Shown piece after piece: positions 6,802 through 14,887 of a DNA stretch of 64,000 nucleotides. The stretch is from Mucilaginibacter sp. Bleaf8 (GTDB taxonomy: Bacteria > Bacteroidota > Bacteroidia > Sphingobacteriales > Sphingobacteriaceae), in NCBI RefSeq assembly GCF_018390515.1, contig NZ_JAHBBK010000001.1, positions 434,001 to 498,000 of the forward strand. The letters run 5' to 3'. A model generated the notes under the pieces. It ran no database searches. It was not told the DNA's origin and saw nothing but the letters and a program-made list of their open reading frames with translations. The translations under genes and the position numbers were made by a program. Within the stretch, counting starts at the first letter, position 1, and each line of letters opens with the position of its first letter.

Positions 6802-9279
6802 ATGCTCAAAATCTTCAGGATTGCCTTAGCCTGCCTGCTGCTATTAGCAGTACTTCCGTTCAACGATGCAGCCGCCCAAAAGAAGAAAAAGTCGTCGCGC
6901 ACCGTTGCCGACTCCTTACGGCAGGCCATGCTGCGTCGTGATTCGATGATGCGGTATTACAAAACATCAGATACATCGACCAATAACCAGCTACAAAAAA
7001 TTGAGTACTACACCGAGTCGTTCAACCAGATAGCCAATACGCTTAACCGGGGTTTGGATACAGTTGAAATAAGCACCCAACTGCCGCGGGTTGAACGTGC
7101 TGTTAAATTGATCCGCAACCTTATATCGAAAGATCGTTCCGGTACGCTCCGCTATTTATATGCCATACGGGATATATTAAGCCACCGTCAGGATGATTTG
7201 GATGTATGGCAGGATCAGTTAGCGGATATAAACTCCAAGCTGATAGATGTACACAGCAATTTGGTACAGATACATAAAGACTCGGTTTTCAAAGTTTTTC
7301 CGACTGACAGTACATTAATGATCAGCTTTCTGGAGCAACGATCAGCACTGATACAGAAGGGACATAAGCTGGACTCGATTAACAAAAAGTCGCTTTTGCG
7401 GGTAGGCTTATTACAAAACAGGGTAACATCTGCCTATATATCCATCATCGATCAAAAAGAGCTTATTAATAAAAAGATCCGGGATTTTAGCATTAATGCT
7501 TTAAGTTGCGAGTACGGCTATATCTGGAATATGAAAAGCAGCGGAAACACTTTTAAAGCTGCCTTTGATCGCACCATAAGCGTAAATACCAAGTTGTTTA
7601 ATCTGTTAAACGGCCAGGCACTTACCCATGTTTTGGGTTTACTTTTATTTGTCGGGCTATTTGCATGGATTTATTTCAATCGCCGTCGTGTACAGGCCGT
7701 ACATGAACAGCAGGACGATGTGATGATACAAGCCGTGTATGCCGCTCGCTTTCCACTTGCTTCAGCGTTATTACTCACTTCTCTCATCGTTCCGTTCTTT
7801 TACGAACATCCGCCCGTGGTATTTCTGGAACTGATATTTTTAATCTCGATAGTATCTACGTTGATATTGGTTAAACGTACCTGCCCTTCCGCACCGTTTA
7901 ATTATTTGCTTAAGCTTTTTGTGATAACGCTTTTGCTTAGTGTAAGTAATTTATTTATCGAAATATCAAGCACTGATCGCATAATTGTTTTGTTGTTAGC
8001 CGCTTTAACCGTTTGGTTTAGCTATCAATTCATCCGGCATATCAAAATCAGCCATGAGCAGTATGTACCTCATGCACGCAAAGCTTTATGGTTACTGATT
8101 ATCCTCGAAACCTTATCAGTTATATTTAACATTTCGGGCCGTTTTAGCCTGGCCAAAGTTATTGGTGTAACTGCGTTATATAATTTCTGGCTGGCCCTAT
8201 GCCTTTATTACTTTGTTCAAATTTTGGTTCAGAGCCTATTTTTACAATTAGAGGCTAATAAATCTGATAGCAACAATATCAGCTCCTATCTTGATTTTAA
8301 ACTACTACAAGGAAAGTTCAAAAGTATTTTGAATATAGTGGCCTGTGTAATGTGGTTCATCACACTGCTGCAAAATTTAAGTATCGAGGAAAACTTCTTC
8401 GATTTTATCGGCAACTTCCTTAATCAGTCACGCGCTTTAGGTGGTACGCTGTTTACGTTCGGCAGTATCCTGATTTTTGTTGGTGTAATATGGCTGTCGT
8501 CTGTACTGGCCCGCATAATTAGTTACATCTATGATTTTGCCGAGCAGCATAAGGCACGTACTGGTAACACTGCTCGTAAAACCAAAACTTCGCTTTTACT
8601 TATCCGTATCGGCATATTCAGCGTTGGCTTCCTGTTGGCTGTTGGTGCTTCCGGCTTTCCGCTCGATAAAATAACCATTATCATCAGTGCCTTGGGCGTG
8701 GGCGTAGGTTTTGGTTTGCAAAATATCGTCAACAACCTAGTATCCGGATTAATATTAGCTTTTGAAAAGCCGGTGCAGGTTGGCGATGTAATTGAAGTGG
8801 CTAACCGTTCGGGAACAATCAAAGAAATAGGTATCCGTTCAAGTAAAATCGCTACCGGTAACGGTGCCGAAATTATCATTCCCAACGGCGATCTAATTTC
8901 GCAACACGTCATCAACTGGACACTGAGTGATAACAACCGCCAGGTTGAGTTGAATATCAATGTAGCTTACGGCTGTGACATTGACCACGTAAAAAACTTG
9001 CTGCGTGATTTATTAAGCAACCGCGATGATATTATGATCAACCCGGCTCCGGTTGTTTACCTTAACAACCTTTCATCAAGCTCGGTTGAATTCAAGGTAT
9101 TCTTTTGGGCAGCTGATATCAGCATGTGGCAACAACTAAAGAGCCGGGTATTATCGGCCGTTTACAAGCAGTTCGAGATTGAGGGTATCGAATTACCTAA
9201 AAATAGCCCCGATGTGAAAGTATACTTGCCCAACAGCACTAACGATGCTAAAAAAAATCCTCCTGCTTCAAATCAGTAA
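6802..9279 (+). CDS. MscS-family mechanosensitive ion channel
   Basis: Large MscS-type channel of 825 residues. It opens with a signal peptide (MLKIFRIALACLLLLAVL, cleavage near the AAA before QKK), followed by a roughly 230-residue hydrophilic, helical extracytoplasmic region, about ten membrane helices, and the MscS core near residue 630 (GVGVGFGLQNIVNNLVSG), then the cytoplasmic beta/alpha-beta domain. In the family the pore opens under membrane tension and releases solutes on osmotic downshift. The ATG at 6802 was chosen because it begins the signal peptide; a TTG twelve bases upstream is also in frame. The 3' end overlaps the converging glycosyltransferase gene by 32 nt. Confidence 0.9.
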   Translation: MLKIFRIALACLLLLAVLPFNDAAAQKKKKSSRTVADSLRQAMLRRDSMMRYYKTSDTSTNNQLQKIEYYTESFNQIANTLNRGLDTVEISTQLPRVERAVKLIRNLISKDRSGTLRYLYAIRDILSHRQDDLDVWQDQLADINSKLIDVHSNLVQIHKDSVFKVFPTDSTLMISFLEQRSALIQKGHKLDSINKKSLLRVGLLQNRVTSAYISIIDQKELINKKIRDFSINALSCEYGYIWNMKSSGNTFKAAFDRTISVNTKLFNLLNGQALTHVLGLLLFVGLFAWIYFNRRRVQAVHEQQDDVMIQAVYAARFPLASALLLTSLIVPFFYEHPPVVFLELIFLISIVSTLILVKRTCPSAPFNYLLKLFVITLLLSVSNLFIEISSTDRIIVLLLAALTVWFSYQFIRHIKISHEQYVPHARKALWLLIILETLSVIFNISGRFSLAKVIGVTALYNFWLALCLYYFVQILVQSLFLQLEANKSDSNNISSYLDFKLLQGKFKSILNIVACVMWFITLLQNLSIEENFFDFIGNFLNQSRALGGTLFTFGSILIFVGVIWLSSVLARIISYIYDFAEQHKARTGNTARKTKTSLLLIRIGIFSVGFLLAVGASGFPLDKITIIISALGVGVGFGLQNIVNNLVSGLILAFEKPVQVGDVIEVANRSGTIKEIGIRSSKIATGNGAEIIIPNGDLISQHVINWTLSDNNRQVELNINVAYGCDIDHVKNLLRDLLSNRDDIMINPAPVVYLNNLSSSSVEFKVFFWAADISMWQQLKSRVLSAVYKQFEIEGIELPKNSPDVKVYLPNSTNDAKKNPPASNQ

Positions 9280-10309
9280 AATGAGTTTTCTTTTTGGCAA
9301 AAAAATCGACAACAATGCTGCCTTTATATATCCCGGTGAGGTTTGCCTTGCGGGAAGAACTTCCTGAAGGTATGTTCTTGTTCTTTGAACCGTGCTTGGT
9401 TTTGCCGCTAAACAAATTACGTACAAAGCTTTGGTGAGCCTTACTTACGGCCCAGGCATCTTTTCGTTTTCCTTCATTCAAAAAGCGGAACAAAGCCAAC
9501 AAATCCATCCAGAAGCGGAGTGTTATGATGCGTGCGGCTTTGCCTGCTGGTAAATTATTTTGCAACAGCAGTAAATTATTTCTAAAGTTAAGGTACGTCT
9601 TAAACGGATTCTCGGCATTTAACGTACCACCACCCACATGATATACGGTTGATTGTGCGCAGTACATTACTTTAAGCCCCATGTTTTTCAGTCGCCAGCA
9701 CAGGTCAATTTCTTCCATGTGTGCAAAAAAGCGCTCATCAAAACCACCGGATTGTTTCCAGTATTTACTTTTAATAAACAGCGCAGCGCCGGTTGCCCAA
9801 AATATCTCGCCCGATTGATTATATTGCCCTTTGTCCTCCTCAATTTCATAAAACATGCGGCCCCGGCAAAACGGATAACCCAGGCGGTCAATAAAACCGC
9901 CGGCAGCACCGGCATGTTCAAATGCTTCCTTTTGGTTATACGCCCTGATTTTAGGCGCAGCAGCAGCCATCAGATCATCACTTTGCAGCAATTCAATTAT
10001 TGGTTCAATCCAGTTCGGCGTAACTTCAATATCAGAATTAAGCAGAACAAAGTAATCAGCTTCCACTTGTTCAAGCACACGGTTGTAACCGCCGGTAAAG
10101 CCGTAATTCTGATCGTTAATAATCAATTTCACCTTATCGGGATAAACGCTTTGCAGGTATTCCACCGAGTTATCCGTTGAGCCATTATCGCCCACTATCA
10201 CTTCAAAATTGGACCAGGTAGAGGCTAATACAGAGGGTAAAAACTTTTGCAGATAGTTAAGGCCGTTCCAGTTTAAAATTACGACAGCTACTTTAGGTAC
10301 ATTACTCAT
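9248..10309 (-). CDS. Family 2 glycosyltransferase
   Basis: GT-A fold glycosyltransferase of family 2, 353 residues, close to the rhamnosyltransferase-like group that decorates cell-surface polysaccharides. Visible motifs: VAVVILNWNG with the following GDNGSTDNS nucleotide-binding loop, LLNSDIEV (metal/nucleotide region), ATGAALFIK, and FAHMEEIDLCWRLKNMG, whose acidic pair is the probable base. The C-terminal 100 residues are basic and poorly conserved. The start overlaps the stop of the upstream acyltransferase gene by 4 nt (ATGA type), so the two are coupled; together they suggest lipopolysaccharide or lipooligosaccharide assembly. The sugar donor cannot be predicted. Confidence 0.88.
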   Translation of the reverse strand: MSNVPKVAVVILNWNGLNYLQKFLPSVLASTWSNFEVIVGDNGSTDNSVEYLQSVYPDKVKLIINDQNYGFTGGYNRVLEQVEADYFVLLNSDIEVTPNWIEPIIELLQSDDLMAAAAPKIRAYNQKEAFEHAGAAGGFIDRLGYPFCRGRMFYEIEEDKGQYNQSGEIFWATGAALFIKSKYWKQSGGFDERFFAHMEEIDLCWRLKNMGLKVMYCAQSTVYHVGGGTLNAENPFKTYLNFRNNLLLLQNNLPAGKAARIITLRFWMDLLALFRFLNEGKRKDAWAVSKAHQSFVRNLFSGKTKHGSKNKNIPSGSSSRKANLTGIYKGSIVVDFFAKKKTHFTDLKQEDFF

Positions 10310-11193
10310 TTATTCATATCCTCCGGCTTGAATTTCCACCTGCGGTGCGACCATAGCCAGTACGGCGGGTCATTTTTAATTACGTTTTCCAAATATTGCA
10401 CGTGGGCGTTGGTAATCTCGTATTCAGTTGTAGTTTTAGCGTTATCAAACAGGGGTACCCATTGGCAATGATAATGTCCCCTTCTTATTCGGCGTATGTC
10501 ACCAAACACCACGGCGCTATCTGTAAGTCGCGCTAGCTTTTCTACACCTAAAAAAACAGCTGTAGGCTGATTTAAGAAGTTAGTAAAATAGTTAATTTCG
10601 CTTCGTGATGGTGTTTGGTCAGCAGCCAATATACATACTGTTAATTCGTTACGATATTCCACCAACTTACGCATAATGCTTTTCATGGGTATTAGTGTAT
10701 TCCCAAAACGGGATCGCATTCTTTTAAAATAGTCGTCAAAATCAGGATTTGATAGTGGCTTATATACCACTATACGTTTTTTATGTGTAAGCAGGCTAAA
10801 AAGCATAGAGCCCATTTCCCAATTACCATAATGACCAACAACGCCAATTACGCTTTTCCCCCGTGCAAAGGCAGCTCCTACCACCTCGTTAAATCCATCC
10901 GTGGCAAAATGCTTGTTCAATTCTTTTTCAGATATACTACGTAGCTTAATCGTTTCAACAAACAAATCAGCCAGGTGCAGGAAATACTTTTTTTCAATTG
11001 ACTTGCGCTCGGCATCGCTTTTTTCTGGAAAGGCATTGCGCAGATTTTGCTGCACAACTTTGCGGCGATAACCGGTTACATAATACAGCAGCACAAACAA
11101 TACATCGGCTATGCGGTACAAAATAAAAAAAGGAAGCAACGAAACAAGGTACAGTAAACCTGTGCCCAGCATTGAAAACCCTTTCCTAATCAT
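10306..11193 (-). CDS. Lipid A biosynthesis (LpxL/HtrB-type) acyltransferase
   Basis: Inner-membrane acyltransferase of the LpxL/LpxM/HtrB family, 295 residues, adding secondary acyl chains to lipid A. One N-terminal hydrophobic helix (about 8-38) precedes the catalytic domain, which has the family H-x4-E motif in VGHYGNWEMG (His121, Glu126), AADQTPSRSE and the conserved C-terminal PPYWLWSHRRWK stretch. The next gene, a GT2 enzyme, starts within its stop codon. Divergent from the wbqC-corA pair. Bacteroidota lipid A is usually penta-acylated with branched chains; the exact acceptor position is not deducible. Confidence 0.9.
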   Translation of the reverse strand: MIRKGFSMLGTGLLYLVSLLPFFILYRIADVLFVLLYYVTGYRRKVVQQNLRNAFPEKSDAERKSIEKKYFLHLADLFVETIKLRSISEKELNKHFATDGFNEVVGAAFARGKSVIGVVGHYGNWEMGSMLFSLLTHKKRIVVYKPLSNPDFDDYFKRMRSRFGNTLIPMKSIMRKLVEYRNELTVCILAADQTPSRSEINYFTNFLNQPTAVFLGVEKLARLTDSAVVFGDIRRIRRGHYHCQWVPLFDNAKTTTEYEITNAHVQYLENVIKNDPPYWLWSHRRWKFKPEDMNK

Positions 11194-11201
11194 TACTTTT
11201 G
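11172..11201 (+). promoter_or_regulatory. Promoter of the wbqC-type/corA pair
   Basis: TTG at 11172-11174, exactly 19 bases, then TACTTTTG at 11194-11201, a full match to the Bacteroidota -33/-7 pattern. Transcription would start near 11208, about 28 nt before the ATG at 11236. It overlaps the 5' end of the divergent acyltransferase gene. Confidence 0.65.
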
Positions 11202-11235
11202 CAAAATTTTAAAGCCACAAACATAATTATATAAG

Positions 11236-11844
11236 ATGGAAAAAGGTGCTTTACTGCCTATGTTTTATTTGCCTCCTGTTGAGTACTTTACTATACTCAA
11301 TAAAAACAAACCGGATATATGGATTGAAAAGGAAGAGCATTTCCCGAAACAAACCTACCGTAACCGTGCGCATATCTATTCGCCAGATGGCTTGCTGCAG
11401 TTAGTAGTACCTGTTGTAAAAGGCTCAAAAGTACACACCAAGGTAAAGGATGTAAAAATCAGTTATGATTTTGACTGGCAGCGTTTGCATTGGATGAGCT
11501 TACAATCCTGCTACCGCCGCTCCGCTTATTTTGAGTATTACGAGGATGACTTTGTGAAATTTTATGAAGACAAACCGGCTTATCTGTTCGACTACAATGA
11601 GCAGCTACTGACCATGATACTCAAATTCTTAAAGCTACCGGTTACGTTAGCCTACACACAGGAGTACCATGCACAGTATGAACAGTTGGCAGATTACCGT
11701 GGTAAAATTCATTCTAAAAAAGAGTCGGACTTTGAACAAAAAACCTACTTTCAGGTTTTTGAAGAGCGTAATGGCTTCCTAAAAAACCTCAGCATTGTTG
11801 ACTTGCTGTTTAACCAGGGGCCACAATCGGTTAATTACCTTTAA
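11236..11844 (+). CDS. WbqC-like family protein
   Basis: A 202-residue protein of the WbqC-like family, which occurs in O-antigen clusters and next to housekeeping envelope genes in Bacteroidota. Family features seen: PMFYLPPVEYF near the N-terminus, a NRAHIYSPDGLLQLVVPV stretch, WQRLHWMSLQSCYRRSAYF, and a C-terminal DLLFNQGP. Some WbqC proteins are proposed to act in the synthesis of unusual surface sugars; no catalytic mechanism is established. The stop codon is directly followed by the ATG of corA, so the two genes form one transcript from the promoter at 11172. Confidence 0.85.
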   Translation: MEKGALLPMFYLPPVEYFTILNKNKPDIWIEKEEHFPKQTYRNRAHIYSPDGLLQLVVPVVKGSKVHTKVKDVKISYDFDWQRLHWMSLQSCYRRSAYFEYYEDDFVKFYEDKPAYLFDYNEQLLTMILKFLKLPVTLAYTQEYHAQYEQLADYRGKIHSKKESDFEQKTYFQVFEERNGFLKNLSIVDLLFNQGPQSVNYL

Positions 11845-12972
11845 ATGAGTAATCCTCAAAAGAAAAAACTACATAAGTTGAACCGGCGTTTGCCGAATGT
11901 GGGTGAACGCCCCGGTACTATCAACGTTCCCGAAGGTGCACTCAAACCACACATCCATATGTTCTCCTACAATGCCAAAGAGGTAGTTGCATCAAAAGGA
12001 GAAACTATAAAAACGGTATTTGAGCAGATGGATGCCTGCCGTGATCATTTTCACTGGATTAAGATCAATGGCTTGGGTGATGCAAAGCTGATTGAGGCTA
12101 TCGGGCAGCGCATGGGCATAAATGATTTGGTGCTGGAGGATATCATGAACGTGCACCAGCGCCCCAAATTTGATGAGTATGACGATTATCTGTTTGTGAC
12201 CGGCAGGCTTATTAACTTAAATGATGAACATGAGTACCTGAACACCCAGTTTTCGGCACTGATTAAAGATAATTTGATCATCACCTTTGAGGAGTTTTAT
12301 GATGATAACTTTGAAGCCGTAAAAAACCGCTTAAAAGCCGGTAAGGGCGCCATACGTAGTGCCGGGCCGGGCTACATCTGCTATGCTTTGATGGATACTA
12401 TTATTGACAGGTACTTTGTAGTGCTTAATCAAATTGGCGACAAACTGGAGAACATTGAAGACCGCCTGTACGAAAGTGCCGATAAGAGCATTATGTATGA
12501 AACCCAGCAGCTTAAGCGCTTGCTTATTATGCTGCGGCGTGCCAGCTGGCCCGAACGTGACAAGATCAATGACATGATTCGTTCTGAAAGCGCGCTCATT
12601 AACCATGAGGTAAAAACATATCTGCGTGATGTTTACGATCACTGTATACAGATCATAGATTTAATTGAAAGTTACAAGGAGATAAGCGCCAATAACATCG
12701 ACCTGTATCTATCGATGGTAAGTAACCGCATGAACGAAATCATGAAGGTGCTCACTATCATCTCAGTTATATTTATTCCGCTCACCTTTGTGGCTGGTGT
12801 TTACGGAATGAACTTTGCCCCCACCAATCCCTACACCAACAAACCCTTGCCGGGTAACATGCCCGAGCTTTACCAGCCGCATGGATACATTTACTGCATG
12901 GCTATTATGGCTCTGATAGGAATTGGCCAACTTATATTTTTTTGGCGTAAAGGCTGGTTCAAAAAGCTGTAA
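11845..12972 (+). CDS. corA: CorA-family magnesium/cobalt channel
   Basis: Pentameric CorA-type divalent cation channel, 375 residues: a large cytoplasmic domain (about 1-300), including the long stalk helix, and two C-terminal membrane helices. The first helix ends with the signature VYGMNF (GMN near residue 320), followed by a periplasmic loop rich in Asn/Pro and a second helix that finishes in the basic FFWRKGWFKKL. In CorA the GMN loop binds hydrated Mg2+ at the pore entrance. It begins on the base after the stop of the WbqC-type gene. It is the second Mg2+ uptake system in the window besides MgtE. Confidence 0.92.
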   Translation: MSNPQKKKLHKLNRRLPNVGERPGTINVPEGALKPHIHMFSYNAKEVVASKGETIKTVFEQMDACRDHFHWIKINGLGDAKLIEAIGQRMGINDLVLEDIMNVHQRPKFDEYDDYLFVTGRLINLNDEHEYLNTQFSALIKDNLIITFEEFYDDNFEAVKNRLKAGKGAIRSAGPGYICYALMDTIIDRYFVVLNQIGDKLENIEDRLYESADKSIMYETQQLKRLLIMLRRASWPERDKINDMIRSESALINHEVKTYLRDVYDHCIQIIDLIESYKEISANNIDLYLSMVSNRMNEIMKVLTIISVIFIPLTFVAGVYGMNFAPTNPYTNKPLPGNMPELYQPHGYIYCMAIMALIGIGQLIFFWRKGWFKKL

Positions 12973-12991
12973 GGTTTGGAAGAAAAATTAA

Positions 12992-13231
12992 TTACTTGTC
13001 GTTTACGGCATTCTTCACAGCATACAATATTGACTGCATACCATTAATCTTTATTTCATAAACGGTAGCCAGCATCATGCCCAGTTTACCCGCCGGCCAC
13101 CCTTTGGAACACATCCATTCCAGGTAAGATACCGGCAGGTCGCAAAGCAGTGTGCCTTTGTATTTGCCGAAAGGCATGTGCATTTTCACAATATCAATAA
13201 GTATGCGAGAGTCGGGTGTTGCTTTTTCCAC
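12992..13231 (-). CDS. DUF3820 family protein
   Basis: Small soluble protein of 79 residues containing the DUF3820 signature MPFGKYKGTLLCDLPVSYL followed by EWMCSKGWPAGKLG. The family was named after a putative quorum-sensing-regulated virulence factor but has no demonstrated activity; the FGKYKG pattern resembles a short motif in exonuclease-associated proteins. The longest frame starts with GTG at 13231; an internal ATG (MHMPFGKYKG) would give a shorter protein starting at the domain itself. Converges on corA with a 19-nt gap and lies 25 nt upstream of nothing but the end of the hydrolase gene at 13257. Confidence 0.8.
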   Translation of the reverse strand: MEKATPDSRILIDIVKMHMPFGKYKGTLLCDLPVSYLEWMCSKGWPAGKLGMMLATVYEIKINGMQSILYAVKNAVNDK

Positions 13232-13256
13232 CCGACAAAGCTAAGATAAATACGGC

Positions 13257-14192
13257 TTATTTAACCAAGGCACGGGTAACTGCAAAACCAGCTAATGCGC
13301 CAGCTAAGCCTACAAGCACTTTAAACTTAGTGCTTGAGCGGAACGGTGGCACATAATAGGTACCTGTTTCATCTGCCTGGGTTGAATGGCCAACATAGCG
13401 GCCGCTGTTTGGCATGGCTACCTTATCAAAGTTATCGGCCAGTTTGCGCAATTCGGCCTGTAATTCACGGCCACGCACTACCGGGCCATGCCCGGCGGCG
13501 GCTATACGAGGCTGCAAGTCGGCCAATTTACGTACAGATTCTTTAGCGGCTTTCCAATCAGTGGTCATGTAGGCCGGTGGACCCGAAAGGCGCTTGATGT
13601 TGTTGAGCAGAAATAAAGCTGATTCTGCCTTCGTTGTGGCAAAAGCGTCGCCTGCAATTAGGGTTGTATTGAGCGGTAAAAACAATGATACATGACCGGG
13701 AGCATGTCCAGGTGTATGTACAACCTTCCACTCAGGCAATTCCGGTATGCCTTCTTCTATATTAATAGTCTTTACCTTAGCGTCAATATTAAGCGGCTTT
13801 TTGCGAAAAAAAGGCGACATCAAGCTCATTAAGCCGCGGCCAACCGTTGGGTCTGCCGGTGCGTAAGATGACTTGCCGGTAAGATATGGTATTTCCAGCT
13901 CGTGGGCATAAACGGGTACATCCCAACGTTTCAGCAATTCCTCTAATGCACCGGTATGATCAGAGTGCGCATGCGTTAAAATGATGGCAGAAGGTTTGGC
14001 TCCGGCACCAAAAATAGATTCGGCAAAAGCGATAATTTTATCAGCAGAACCCTGCACACCGGCATCAACCAATACCCAGCCTTTCGGGAAACCGCGGCGA
14101 TTGGCAACAATGTATACGTTAACAAAAAATATGCGCATACCCCATACGCCTTGCGCTACCTGGAAGTATTTAACGTTGTTATTAAAATTCAT
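13257..14192 (-). CDS. MBL-fold metallo-hydrolase with C-terminal membrane tail
   Basis: Metallo-beta-lactamase-fold hydrolase of 311 residues. The zinc ligands are clear: THAHSDH at 73-79, a later HTPGHAPGH, the bridging Asp of IAGDAF, and AAGHGP. The first 30 residues resemble the glyoxalase-II-like/quorum-quenching-like group (DAGVQGSADKI). Unusual is a C-terminal hydrophobic segment (FKVLVGLAGALAGFAVTRAL) that could anchor the protein in the inner membrane by its tail. The substrate is unknown. It is monocistronic, and a near-perfect inverted repeat sits directly before its start codon. Confidence 0.85.
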   Translation of the reverse strand: MNFNNNVKYFQVAQGVWGMRIFFVNVYIVANRRGFPKGWVLVDAGVQGSADKIIAFAESIFGAGAKPSAIILTHAHSDHTGALEELLKRWDVPVYAHELEIPYLTGKSSYAPADPTVGRGLMSLMSPFFRKKPLNIDAKVKTINIEEGIPELPEWKVVHTPGHAPGHVSLFLPLNTTLIAGDAFATTKAESALFLLNNIKRLSGPPAYMTTDWKAAKESVRKLADLQPRIAAAGHGPVVRGRELQAELRKLADNFDKVAMPNSGRYVGHSTQADETGTYYVPPFRSSTKFKVLVGLAGALAGFAVTRALVK

Positions 14193-14197
14193 ATCAG

Positions 14198-14239
14198 ATG
14201 TAGTAGATGTTATAATTATTTCGTAAACATCAACTACAT
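14198..14239 (-). promoter_or_regulatory. Inverted repeat before the MBL-fold gene
   Basis: Arms of 14 bp with one mismatch (ATGTAGTAGATGTT at 14198-14211 and AACATCAACTACAT at 14226-14239), 14-nt spacer. It begins six bases upstream of the ATG at 14192. It could be a regulator binding site or an mRNA hairpin covering the start region. No T-run follows, so it is not a terminator. Confidence 0.5.
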
Positions 14240-14328
14240 GTTAAAAGTTTTAACTCAACCAATATAGCTTTATCTAACAATATGCAACTAATTGAATTCA
14301 AGCCGCATACCTGTTCCAATTTAAAGCT

Positions 14329-14462
14329 GGTACAAAGTGGAACAAACCGGTACACTCCGGTACAAGTGGTACACTTTGGTACACCTAAAATGCCGTTTGC
14401 AGCACCTAGAGGCCGTTCAAAAAAAGTGGTACAGTGTGGAACACCCGGAACAGTTTGGTACA
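14329..14462. repeat. Phased array of GGTACA/GGAACA hexamers
   Basis: Ten copies of GGTACA or GGAACA lie on one strand in the gene-free stretch 14193-14632. Block one starts at 14329, 14339, 14349, 14359, 14368 and 14378; block two at 14428, 14438, 14447 and 14457. Spacing is 9-10 bp within blocks and 50 bp between them, so every copy is on nearly the same face of the helix. A reverse copy (TGTTCC) is at 14312. Bases between the hexamers vary. The array does not look coding, and units are far too short for CRISPR. The rest of the stretch holds a palindromic GTATATATAC (14464-14473) and no gene I can support. The array may be a multi-site protein binding region upstream of the 14633 operon. 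Confidence 0.75.
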
Positions 14463-14632
14463 GGTATATATACGCATAACATAATCCTGTCAGTACCGCT
14501 GCATGGATTTATGATCTGCCCCAGATTGCAAAGAGTCATTCTTGTAGTAATCTGTAACGCATGCAAAACATTTTCATCCCCGCTGTTATTTAGTAATGAA
14601 ACAGAGGTCTTACACTTCAAATTTAAAATATC

Positions 14633-14887
14633 ATGCAACAACCTATTGAAGCTATACTTACCGGATCGGACAGCCAGATTGAAGGCGAAGTTAAAGCAAT
14701 TACGCACGACGAATATAACCCGGCTTATGAGTTCACCTCTTATGACGGATCACTGCACCTGATTATTGCACGTAATGCCGAAGGACATTGGACACGCGTT
14801 GCCGGATCAGAACCTTATTTTTCCGGCTGGGTGGATGAACTGGTGGAACAGATTAATTTTTCGCAACAACAAAACACAATGATTTAA
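14633..14887 (+). CDS. Small hypothetical protein coupled to aldo/keto reductase
   Basis: An acidic 84-residue protein that I do not recognise, without signal peptide or membrane segment. The sequence alternates polar and hydrophobic residues (IEAILTGSDSQIEGEVKAI, then SLHLIIARNAEGHWTRV), suggesting a small beta-sheet protein with a C-terminal helix (VDELVEQINF). Its TAA overlaps the ATG of the aldo/keto reductase gene by one base (TAATG at 14885-14889), strong evidence for a real, translationally coupled gene. Function unknown; a link to the redox enzyme is inferred from position only. Confidence 0.7.
   Translation: MQQPIEAILTGSDSQIEGEVKAITHDEYNPAYEFTSYDGSLHLIIARNAEGHWTRVAGSEPYFSGWVDELVEQINFSQQQNTMI

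Noticed and set aside
9653..10180. 175-codon frame antisense to the GT2 gene
   Set aside because: The glycosyltransferase motifs on the minus strand account for the region.
14329..14462. CRISPR array
   Set aside because: Repeat units are 6 bp at 10-bp spacing, with no 25-40 bp repeat, no spacers of constant length and no cas genes.
14282..14479. Open frame of 65 codons through the hexamer array
   Set aside because: The frame has no family resemblance, and its codons follow from the repeat itself. The array explains the openness better than selection for a protein.
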